A DNA stretch of 8,556 nt from Planctomycetia bacterium (GTDB taxonomy: Bacteria; Planctomycetota; Planctomycetia; Pirellulales; UBA1268), in NCBI GenBank assembly GCA_010027105.1, contig RGVT01000096.1:1-8556 (forward strand). Reading direction: 5' to 3'. The translations under genes and the position numbers were made by a program. The notes beneath the pieces were generated by a model. It was not told the DNA's origin. It did not search any database and saw only the letters and a program-made list of their open reading frames with translations. This document shows positions 1-5,988 of the stretch, in pieces (position 1 is the first letter of the stretch; the number at the start of each line of letters is the position of its first letter).

Positions 1-80
1 CGCCGCCGGGGGCCAACGACTTCGTCGACGTCCGCGACGTCGCCGAGGGGATCCTGGCGGCGCTCGAGAGGGGCCGCACC
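1..80 (+). repeat. Left arm of an 80-bp perfect inverted repeat (fold-back)
   Basis: Every base from 1 to 80 is the reverse complement of 270 down to 191; position i pairs with 271-i, and pairing stops at 81/190. The arm is cut by the window edge, so it may be longer. It encodes, in frame 3, the same epimerase residues (beginning PPGANDFVDVRDV) that the right arm encodes on the minus strand. A coding sequence duplicated exactly in inverted orientation with no divergence points to a chimeric or misassembled end rather than an old duplication. Confidence 0.97.
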
Positions 81-190
81 GGCCGCCGCTACATCCTCGG
101 AGGCCACGCCCTCTCCTACCTCGACGCCTGGCGGATCTTCGCCCGGGTGGCGGGCCGGATGCAGCCCCTCGGCGTCGCTCCGCGGGCGGT
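81..190 (+). pseudogene. Displaced C-terminal fragment of the epimerase gene, in inverted orientation
   Basis: Read on the plus strand in frame with the left arm, this 110-bp spacer continues the epimerase from ..ALERGRT into GRRYILGGHALSYLDAWRIF and then ARVAGRMQPLGVAPRA, 36 residues in all. This is the stretch expected after the 'F-V-D-V-R-D-V-A' region in dihydroflavonol-reductase-like SDR proteins, where GxxYILGG is followed by a helix and VAGR. The minus-strand gene, which should carry this segment, instead runs into out-of-register sequence and stops at 116. The fragment is therefore the true downstream part of the gene at 191-877, inverted relative to it. It has no start of its own. 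On the right it runs into the right arm in antisense, where any continued reading is meaningless. Confidence 0.8.
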
Positions 191-270
191 GGTGCGGCCC
201 CTCTCGAGCGCCGCCAGGATCCCCTCGGCGACGTCGCGGACGTCGACGAAGTCGTTGGCCCCCGGCGGCG
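191..270 (-). repeat. Right arm of the 80-bp perfect inverted repeat (fold-back)
   Basis: This is the exact reverse complement of 1-80. It lies inside the minus-strand epimerase gene and is its last authentic stretch before the break at 190/191. The loop between the arms is 110 bp, too long for a tight cruciform but typical of an inverted chimera, in which a strand switches template and copies back with a short segment skipped. Confidence 0.97.
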
Positions 271-877
271 CGAAGAGCCCCTTGCCGGCGCCGACTTCGA
301 GCAGCATCCGGCCGCTCGATGGCTTCCAGTCCCAGGGGCCGATCATGTAGACGGGATTCACGATCACGGCGTCGAGACCCCGCCCGATCTCGTCGAGCAC
401 GGCCCGCTCGGCCTCGCGCTTCGTCACCACGTAGGGGCACTCGGGCATGACCCCCGGGGCCGTCTCCTCGTCGGCCGGCGAGCCGTCACGGGTCAGCCCG
501 ATCGCGTCGACGCTCGACACGTGCACGAGCCTGGCGCCGGCCCGGCGGGCCGCCCGGGCCACGAGGCGGGCCCCCTCGACGTTGGCGGCGCGCATCTCGT
601 CGCGGTGCCGCCAGCCGCAGTGCACCAGCGCCGCGGAGTGGACGACGGCCGACGCACCGTCGATGGCCTCCTGGAGGGCCCTCTCGTCGGCGAGAGCCGC
701 CGTCGCCACCTGGACGTGCAGCCCCGCGAGCGCGCGGCCGGCTGAACGGACGACGGCCCGCACGCGCTTTCCGCGGCGCACCAGAAGCCGCAGCACGTTG
801 TTGCCCACGAGGCCGGTCGCACCGGTGACGACGCAGTCGACCGCGGCCCGGGATCCTGCAGGCTCGGTGGAGTTCAT
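191..877 (-). CDS. NAD-dependent epimerase/dehydratase family protein (extended SDR), interrupted at its 3' part
   Basis: Oxidoreductase of the extended short-chain dehydrogenase/reductase type, expected to use NAD(P) on a nucleotide-sugar or lipid-type substrate in the cytoplasm. The start chosen is the ATG at 877 (MNSTEPAG..), which puts the cofactor loop GATGLVG near the N-terminus as usual for the family; longer readings to 1105 add only low-complexity Arg/Pro sequence. No good SD is visible. Further on come the HVSSVDAIG segment (active-site Ser/Thr region), the catalytic YVVTK motif (YxxxK), and the GPWDW and FVDVRDVAEG blocks. Only 229 residues read authentically, to codon 191-193; the next 36 residues lie inverted at 81-190, giving about 265 of a usual 320-340. 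The in-frame stop at 116 belongs to the chimeric sequence. It is transcribed divergently from the GNAT gene at 1122. The substrate is unknown; a ceramide reductase-like (CerR) or HpnA-like role is possible given the neighbour. Confidence 0.85.
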
Positions 878-1121
878 GGGCGGACCGATGGGGGACGGCC
901 GGGGCCGGTGCGGCACGGGGAGGGAAATGCCAATAGTAGATCGGCCCGGGGGCCGGGGCGACTTGCGGCGCGGCGCCGCCGGCGGCGTTGACCGTCCGGC
1001 CCCGGGCGGTCGAAGATGCTCGGTGGAGCCGGAAGTCTTTGGCACGCCGTGCCTTCCGAACCATCCTCCGGCCAGAGGCAGCCGCCGTCCGCGGCCGCCG
1101 TCCACATGAGGAAACCAGCCC
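878..1121. promoter_or_regulatory. Divergent intergenic region between the epimerase and GNAT genes
   Basis: This 244-bp gap must hold the 5' signals of both divergent genes. It is extremely GC-rich. The only AT-rich island is at about 926-939, where the minus strand reads TACTAT (933-938), a possible -10 for the epimerase about 55 nt from its ATG; no matching -35 is visible. For the plus-strand gene, GAGGA at 1108-1112 lies 9 nt before the GTG at 1122 and is a credible SD. The longer reading frames across this gap are Arg/Pro/Gly-rich shadows and are not called. Confidence 0.35.
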
Positions 1122-2246
1122 GTGTCCGACCTGACCGTCCGCCCCGTCGAAACGCGGGCCGAGCAGAAGCGGTTCGTGAGACTGCCGTGGCGGATCTATC
1201 GCGACGACCCGTGCTGGATGCCGCCGCTGGTCATGTCGCAGGAGGAACTGCTCGGTTTCCGGCCCTGCCCGTTTTATGACGCGTCGAAGAGCCGGTCGTT
1301 CCTGGCAGCCCGCGGCGGAGTCGACGTGGGCCGGATCACCGCCATCGTCAACGCCGGGCACGTCGAGCGCTACGGCGAACCGCGCGGCTTCTTCGGGTTC
1401 TTCGAGTGTGACGACGACGAGGCCGCGGCGCGGGCGCTCTTCGGTGCCGCGCGGGAGTGGCTCGCGGGCGAGGGCATGACCGCCGTCCGCGGCCCCGCGA
1501 ACCCGTCGCTCAACTACGAGTGCGGCCTCCTGATCGAGGGCTTCGACACGCCGCCCTTCTTCATGATGACCCACAACAAGCCCTATTACTCCACGCTCGT
1601 CGAGGCGCAGGGCCTGCGCAAGGTCGAGGACATGTACGCCTTCTGGGGCCGGCTCGAGATGCTCGAGACGATCGACTCCAAGCTCGGCGTGATGGTGGAG
1701 GGGGTGAAGGAGCGGTTCGGCGTGAGCGTGCGGCCGCTCGACCGGCGCCGGTTCGACGAGGAGGTGCGGATGTTCCTCGACATCTACAACTCGAGCCTCG
1801 GCGGCACCTGGGGCTTCGTGCCGCTGTCACCCGGCGAGGTGAGGCACATGGCCGCGAGCCTCAAGCACCTGATCGTGCCGGAACTCGCGCTCGTGGCCGA
1901 GGTCGACGGCAAGCCGATCGGCACCGTCTTCTGCCTGCTCGACTACAACCCCAGGATCAAGGCGATCGACGGCCGGCTCCTCCCCTTCGGGTTCCTCAGG
2001 CTGCTCTGGAACAAGAAGGGCATCAAGCGGATGCGGGCGATCAGCACGAACGTGGTGCCCGAATACCAGGCCTGGGGCGTGGGCCTGGTGCTGCACGCAG
2101 CGCTCGTCCCGCGGCTCTACGCCTGGGGCATGCAGGAGGTGGAATTCTCCTGGGTGCTCGAGAGCAACCACCTCTCGAAGCGCACGCTCGAGCGCGGCGG
2201 CGCGCTGGTCACCAAGAAATACCGGATGTACGACGGCGCGGTCTGA
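1122..2246 (+). CDS. GNAT-superfamily acyltransferase-like protein (family often labelled 'dATP pyrophosphohydrolase')
   Basis: A 374-residue protein starting at GTG 1122, chosen because GAGGA (1108-1112) precedes it by 9 nt and the reading then opens with the family-like MSDLTVRPV. Residues 1-180 carry the features I associate with this family: LPWRIYRDDPCWMPPL (21-36), the NPFF-like CPFYD, GRITAIVNAGH (70-80), GFFGFFECDDD (89-99), GPANPSLNYECGLLIEGFD (124-142) and PPFFMM. The C-terminal half (about 205-370) looks like a GNAT fold, with VDGKPIGTVF as a beta-hairpin and EYQAWGVG (314-321) at the place of the acyl-CoA pyrophosphate loop. There is no signal peptide or membrane helix, so it is probably cytoplasmic. 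The 'dATP pyrophosphohydrolase' label for relatives has no support here, since no Nudix box is visible. Relatives include, as far as I recall, bacterial ceramide synthase (bCerS). Its divergent neighbour is an SDR. The acyl donor and acceptor cannot be read from the sequence. Confidence 0.8.
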   Translation: MSDLTVRPVETRAEQKRFVRLPWRIYRDDPCWMPPLVMSQEELLGFRPCPFYDASKSRSFLAARGGVDVGRITAIVNAGHVERYGEPRGFFGFFECDDDEAAARALFGAAREWLAGEGMTAVRGPANPSLNYECGLLIEGFDTPPFFMMTHNKPYYSTLVEAQGLRKVEDMYAFWGRLEMLETIDSKLGVMVEGVKERFGVSVRPLDRRRFDEEVRMFLDIYNSSLGGTWGFVPLSPGEVRHMAASLKHLIVPELALVAEVDGKPIGTVFCLLDYNPRIKAIDGRLLPFGFLRLLWNKKGIKRMRAISTNVVPEYQAWGVGLVLHAALVPRLYAWGMQEVEFSWVLESNHLSKRTLERGGALVTKKYRMYDGAV

Positions 2247-2266
2247 CGGCCCTGGAGCGGCCCTGT

Positions 2267-2620
2267 TCACCGCCGCCAGCGGCGGGTCGGCCGCGAGGTG
2301 AACGACCGCTGCGTGGGCCGGTACGAGCCCCCCTCCACGACAACGCCGCCTCCGGCACCCCCGCCGACGTAGGTCCGCCGCACGCCGCCAGAGCCCCTGC
2401 CCGGCACGTTGTAGTAGGGCCAGACGACGCGGCCGGCCCGCTGGTCGGCCTCCCACTGCATCGAGCCCCAGTTGATGCCCGAGAGATTGAAGCTCGAGTA
2501 GGGATTGCGGGGTTCGCCGGCCTGGGCCGTGGCCACGAGCCAGATGATCGCGGCCAGCGCGAACAGGATCGTGAGCAGCATGCGGAACGGGCGCACGAGA
2601 ACGGTCTCCGGGAGTTCCAT
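2267..2620 (-). CDS. Small secreted or membrane-anchored Gly/Arg-rich protein, function unknown
   Basis: A 117-residue protein that I do not recognise as a named family. The ATG at 2620 is chosen because it sits just before a classical export signal: a basic start (VRPFR), a hydrophobic core at 14-31 (MLLTILFALAAIIWLVA) and a probable signal peptidase site ATAQA/GE after residue 34. A longer reading to 2716 would be coded through the hairpin repeats and is less likely. AAGGGA lies about 11 nt upstream of the ATG, a weak SD. The mature part opens with NPYSSFNLSGINWGSMQWE (39-57), rich in aromatic and Asn residues. It continues through WPYYNVPGRG to a Gly/Val run (87-98) and ends in a basic Arg/Ser/Thr tail. 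The sharply biased composition suggests an envelope or surface protein, but this is inference. It is convergent with the GNAT gene, with only 20 bp between the stops. Confidence 0.65.
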   Translation of the reverse strand: MELPETVLVRPFRMLLTILFALAAIIWLVATAQAGEPRNPYSSFNLSGINWGSMQWEADQRAGRVVWPYYNVPGRGSGGVRRTYVGGGAGGGVVVEGGSYRPTQRSFTSRPTRRWRR

Positions 2621-2685
2621 ACCAATGAGTATCCCTTGTACGAAGGCGCGGTGCGAATGGTTCACTTCAGCCCGGGTTTCCCCGC

Positions 2686-2870
2686 GTGGGACAGGCCTCA
2701 GCCTGTCGTGCCCCATGTGGGACAGGCCTCAGCCTGTCGTGCCCCATGTGGGACAGGCTTCAGCCTGTCATGCACCATGTGGGACAGGCTTCAGCCTGTC
2801 ATGCACCATGTGGGACAGGCTTCAGCCTGTCATGCACCATGTGGGACAGGCTTCAGCCTGTCATGCACCC
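2686..2870. repeat. Tandem array of six 31-bp hairpin units (REP-like)
   Basis: Six head-to-tail units start at 2686, 2717, 2748, 2779, 2810 and 2841; the last decays at its end. Each holds a perfect inverted repeat, GACAGGC-loop-GCCTGTC, with loop CTCA in units 1-2 and TTCA in units 3-6. Units 1-2 read GTGCCCC after the hairpin and units 3-6 read ATGCACC, so the array has two sub-blocks that each spread by duplication. There are no unique spacers, so it is not CRISPR. There is no T-tract, so it is not a classical terminator series. It lies between two genes on the minus strand: 20 bp beyond the stop of the radical SAM gene (stop at 2890) and 65 bp before the start of the small secreted protein. 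A single copy recurs at 6702-6732. The period of 31 (not divisible by 3) keeps all three plus frames open and creates spurious 31-residue repeat peptides. Confidence 0.95.
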
Positions 2871-2889
2871 ATAATGAGCGAACGTGGCT

Positions 2890-4908
2890 TCACGTCTTGC
2901 CGCGCTTGGGCCGGTAGCCGATCGATGTGCGGGGGCGGCGCTGCTTGCGCGAAGCAGACCCGCCTGTCTCCCCGCGGGCCGTGGCCGGCCCGCCGCGAAT
3001 GTGGTCGCCGGAGGTTTCTTCCGAGAACGCGCGACTGGCCTCGCGACGCTTTTTGTCGAGGGCCTCCTGCGGCGGGCGGTCGGGGATCAGGCAGTCGCAG
3101 CCGCTGCCGATCAGGTCGTGCCTGCCCGCCTGCTCGAGCGCCCGGCGCACCTCGAAGTAGTTCTCCGGCTTGAAGAACTGGAGCAGGGCCCGCTGCATGC
3201 GGCGGTCCTTGAGGCCCTTGGTGACCTTCACCGGCTCCTTCGTCATCGGATCGAGCCCCGTGTGGTACATGCAGGCCGCGATGTCGAACGGGCTGGGGAT
3301 GAAGTCCTGCACCTGGTCGGGCCTGTAGCTGTTGCGCTTGAGGAAGACCGCGAGGTCGATCATCTCCTCGACGCCGCTGCCGGGGTGGCTGGCGATGAAG
3401 TAGGGCACCGTGAACTGCTTTCTGCCGACGCGGCGGCTGGCTTTCGTGAACGCCTTGTCGAATTCGACGTAGTCGTCGGCCGACGGCTTTTTCATGAGCC
3501 GTAGGACCTCGGGATCGGTGTGTTCGGGGGCGACCTTGAGGTGGCCGCCCACGTGGTGCTCGGCGAGTTCCTCGAGATATTCGGGATCACGGCGTGCCAG
3601 GTCCATCCGCACGCCGCTGGCCACGAGCACCCGCTTCACCCCCTCCACGTTTCGCGTCTCGCGCATCAGGCTCTTGAGCGGGCCGTGGTCGGTGCCGAGC
3701 AGCTTGCAGACGGTCGGATGCACGCACGAGAGCCGGCGGCACTTCGCCTCGACCTCCGGCCGCGTGCAGCGCATCTGATACATGTTGGCGGTGGGGCCGC
3801 CGATGTCCGAGACCGTGCCCTTGAAGCCCGGCTGCCCGGCGAGCAGCTTGATCTCGGTGATCACGGAGTCCTGGCTGCGGCTCTGGATGATCCTGCCTTC
3901 GTGGGCCGTGATCGAGCAGAACGTGCAGCCGCCGAAGCAGCCGCGCATGATCTGCACGCTCGTCTCCACGACCTCGAAGGCGGGTATGCGCGCGGCGCCA
4001 TAGGCCGGATGCGGCCGCCGCGTGAAGGGCAGGCCGTAGACCTGGTCCATCTCGTCCTGCTCGAGGGGCAGAGCTGGCGGATTCACGACGACCGCCTCGC
4101 GGCCGTGCCGCTGCACGAGCCGGCGGGCGTTGTGGGGATTGGTCTCGAGGTGGGAGATCCGCGTCATGTCGCAGAAGGCGAGCGTGTCGCTCGACACCGA
4201 TTCGTAGGTCGGCAGTTCGACCGTGTCGGCCGCGCCGCCGCCCGGGCCGGTCGGCACAGGCTCGCTCGCCCCGAGCCTGTAGGCCACGCCACGCAGGTCG
4301 CGGAGGTCTTTCACCGTCTTGCCGGCGGCGAGGCCGTGGGCGACGTCGAGGATCGTCCGCTCCCCCATTCCGAACACGACGAGATCGGCCTTCGAGTCGA
4401 GGATGATCGAGCGGCGGACCGTGTCGCTCCAGTAGTCGTAATGGGCGATCCGACGCAGGCTCGCCTCGACGCCGCCGGCCACGACAGGCACGCCGGGAAA
4501 CGCCTCACGGGCCCGCTGGCAGTAGGCGAGCGTGGCCCGGTCGGGGCGGCGGCCGATCTCGCCGTTCGGCGAGTAGGCGTCGTCATTCCGCACCTTCCGG
4601 TTGGCGGTGTAGTGGTTGATCATCGAGTCCATGTTGCCGGCGGAGACGCCGAAGAAGAGCCGTGGCCGGCCGAACTGCCGCCAGGGCTCGCAACTCCGCC
4701 AGTCGGGCTGGGCGAGCACGGCCACGCGGAAGCCGGCGGCCTCGAGGAGCCGGGCGAGCAGGCCGTTGGCGAAGCTCGGGTGGTCGACGTAGGCGTCGCC
4801 GCTGACGAACACGACGTCCACGGCGTCCCAGCCGCGCGCGAGCATGTCATCCCGCGTGGCGGGGAGCGGCGGACGGAGAGCGCGATCGAGTACGAGGGGC
4901 AGCGGCAT
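2890..4908 (-). CDS. ygiQ: YgiQ family radical SAM protein
   Basis: A complete 672-residue member of the YgiQ family (UPF0313), a little shorter than the roughly 740 residues I recall for E. coli. The start is ATG 4908 (MPLPLVLDRALRPPLP); no SD is visible before it. The N-terminal half has the YgiQ-specific region: DVVFVSGDAYVDHPSF (about 31-46), FFGVSAGNMDSMINHYT (85-101), the VVAGGVEASLRRIAHYDYW block (142-160) and DLVVFGMGE. The radical SAM core opens at residue 321 with MRGCFGGCTFC. Cys 324, 328 and 331 form the CxxxCxxC ligands of the [4Fe-4S] cluster that cleaves S-adenosylmethionine. Later landmarks are VSDIGGPTANMY, LKVAPEHTDPEVL and VPYFIASHPGSG, followed by DFIPSPFD and MYHTGLDP. 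The last 50 or so residues are a basic, poorly ordered tail. The reaction of the family is, to my knowledge, not established. All core motifs are present, so the enzyme looks intact. It is divergent from the PDZ gene at 5010. Confidence 0.93.
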   Translation of the reverse strand: MPLPLVLDRALRPPLPATRDDMLARGWDAVDVVFVSGDAYVDHPSFANGLLARLLEAAGFRVAVLAQPDWRSCEPWRQFGRPRLFFGVSAGNMDSMINHYTANRKVRNDDAYSPNGEIGRRPDRATLAYCQRAREAFPGVPVVAGGVEASLRRIAHYDYWSDTVRRSIILDSKADLVVFGMGERTILDVAHGLAAGKTVKDLRDLRGVAYRLGASEPVPTGPGGGAADTVELPTYESVSSDTLAFCDMTRISHLETNPHNARRLVQRHGREAVVVNPPALPLEQDEMDQVYGLPFTRRPHPAYGAARIPAFEVVETSVQIMRGCFGGCTFCSITAHEGRIIQSRSQDSVITEIKLLAGQPGFKGTVSDIGGPTANMYQMRCTRPEVEAKCRRLSCVHPTVCKLLGTDHGPLKSLMRETRNVEGVKRVLVASGVRMDLARRDPEYLEELAEHHVGGHLKVAPEHTDPEVLRLMKKPSADDYVEFDKAFTKASRRVGRKQFTVPYFIASHPGSGVEEMIDLAVFLKRNSYRPDQVQDFIPSPFDIAACMYHTGLDPMTKEPVKVTKGLKDRRMQRALLQFFKPENYFEVRRALEQAGRHDLIGSGCDCLIPDRPPQEALDKKRREASRAFSEETSGDHIRGGPATARGETGGSASRKQRRPRTSIGYRPKRGKT

Positions 4909-5009
4909 GAAGACGGGCGGAGGTGAGGCGACAGCAACAAGTGTAGCCGCGGAAAAACGGCAGCAGGGCAGGCTGGTATATTCGGCATATTCTCCCGTCG
5001 GACGTCCGC
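4909..5009. promoter_or_regulatory. Divergent promoter region, ygiQ / PDZ-protein gene
   Basis: This 101-bp gap is clearly less GC-rich than its surroundings, especially 4935-4995. On the plus strand TATATT at 4977-4982 is a good -10-like hexamer about 28 nt before the ATG at 5010, followed by a second AT stretch (CATATTCT, 4986-4993). The expected -35 place (about 4954-4959) reads AAAACG, which is not a good match. On the minus strand TACACT (near 4938-4943) could serve ygiQ, but no -35 is convincing. No SD is seen ahead of either start. Confidence 0.35.
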
Positions 5010-5984
5010 ATGCCCGTCCTCGCCCGCCTCGCGATCGCCGTGCCGCTGGCCCTCGTGACGACTGCCGCGTGGGCCGACGAGCCCCCCGCGCCGGCGCAGA
5101 TCGCGGAATGGATCGACCAGCTCGGCGCCGAGCAGTTCGCCCAGCGCGAGGCCGCCAGCCGCAGCCTGGCAGCCGCCGGCCGCGCTGCGGTCGGCCCGCT
5201 CGCGGCCGCGATCGGCCGCGACGATCTCGAGGTGGCCAGCCGGGCCGTGGAGATCGTGCGCGGGTTCCTGTCGAGCGACGACGAGGCCCTCGCCGGCCAG
5301 GCGGAGCAGGTGCTGGAAGCGGTCGCCGAGGGGCCCGATACGGCCGTCGCCCAGCTCGCCGTCGGCACGCTCGACTTCCACCACCGCGGCATGACCGAGG
5401 CGGCCCGCGAACAGCTCGAGTCGCTCGGCGCGGTGATCACCGATGGATTCCTGGTCAGCGGAAGCCGGGGGCTGCAGGTCACGCTCAACTCCCGCTGGCG
5501 GGGCGGCGCCGAGGATCTGCGGCTCCTCTCCCGCCTCCGGGGCATCCGGCTGGTGGGCGTGTTCGGCGTGCCGCTCGACGGGGCGGCCGCGGCCGCGCTC
5601 GGCCGCCTGCGGGGCGTCGAGTCGCTGCAGCTGTTCGGCACGGGCATCGCCGACGATCACCTGGCGGCCCTGGCCGAGAAACTCCCCGAGACCCGGATCG
5701 ACATCCGCAAGGGGGGCAAGCTCGGCGTCGCCGGCCAGCCGATGGTGGGCCCGTGCGTGATCACGCACGTGCAGGAGGGCTCGGCCGCCGCGAAGGCCGG
5801 CCTGCAGATCGGCGACGTGATCGTGGCGATCGACGGCGGGCCCGTGGCGAACTTCGAGGCGCTCACCGAGCGGGTCGGCAGGCACGCACCCGGCGACGCG
5901 CTCGACCTGGAGGTCGAGCGCACGGCTCCGGGCGAGCAGGCCCGGCGGTTCACCCGCGCGATCACGCTCGACGGCTGGGAGTAG
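5010..5984 (+). CDS. Exported protein with HEAT-like, LRR-like and C-terminal PDZ-like parts
   Basis: A 324-residue protein with an N-terminal export signal: MPVLAR, a hydrophobic core at 6-18 and a cleavage site AWA/DE after residue 22. It should act in the periplasm or at the cell surface. Residues about 28-110 are Ala/Leu-rich paired helices (QREAASRSLAAAGRAAVGPL, DDLEVASRAVEIV) that look like HEAT or armadillo-type repeats. Residues about 165-232 have the leucine spacing of a short LRR stretch (LRGIRLVGVFG.., LRGVESLQLFG..). Residues about 238-320 look like a PDZ domain: VITHVQEGSAAAKAGLQIGD followed by VIVAIDGGPV. No protease triad or other catalytic domain is present, so it is more likely an adaptor or scaffold. 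The start ATG 5010 places the signal peptide exactly at the N-terminus. It is followed after 4 nt by cysC, so the two are probably co-transcribed, although no functional link is evident. The PDZ part is the surest; the repeat assignments rest on residue spacing by eye. Confidence 0.8.
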   Translation: MPVLARLAIAVPLALVTTAAWADEPPAPAQIAEWIDQLGAEQFAQREAASRSLAAAGRAAVGPLAAAIGRDDLEVASRAVEIVRGFLSSDDEALAGQAEQVLEAVAEGPDTAVAQLAVGTLDFHHRGMTEAAREQLESLGAVITDGFLVSGSRGLQVTLNSRWRGGAEDLRLLSRLRGIRLVGVFGVPLDGAAAAALGRLRGVESLQLFGTGIADDHLAALAEKLPETRIDIRKGGKLGVAGQPMVGPCVITHVQEGSAAAKAGLQIGDVIVAIDGGPVANFEALTERVGRHAPGDALDLEVERTAPGEQARRFTRAITLDGWE

Positions 5985-5988
5985 GTGA

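Noticed and set aside
147..350. Plus-strand frame of 67 codons starting in the fold-back
   Set aside because: It begins within the inverted epimerase fragment and runs into the antisense right arm; it is a product of the chimeric junction.
878..1105. N-terminal extension of the epimerase upstream of ATG 877
   Set aside because: The added residues are Arg/Pro/Gly-rich, and the cofactor loop already sits at the usual distance from the ATG at 877.
2270..2285. Hairpin CCGCCG-CCAG-CGGCGG as a terminator between convergent genes
   Set aside because: It lies within the 3' coding end of the small secreted gene, has no T-run on either strand, and short GC palindromes are common by chance here.
2686..2870. 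CRISPR array
   Set aside because: The 31-bp repeats are directly adjacent with no unique spacers, each repeat holds a full short palindrome, and no cas gene is nearby.
2686..2874. Open frames across the array on the plus strand (repeating MGQASACHAPCGTG-type peptides)
   Set aside because: A stop-free 31-bp unit opens all three plus frames automatically. There is no SD or non-repeat coding context, so the peptides are by-products of the repeat.
1457..2917. Plus-strand frame of 486 codons
   Set aside because: It is a +2 shadow of the GNAT gene running on through the small antisense gene and the hairpin array; Arg/Pro/Ala-rich without motifs.
3520..4926. Long plus-strand frame of 468 codons
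   Set aside because: It is the antisense of the ygiQ gene, which has full family motifs. Such long antisense frames are expected at this GC content.
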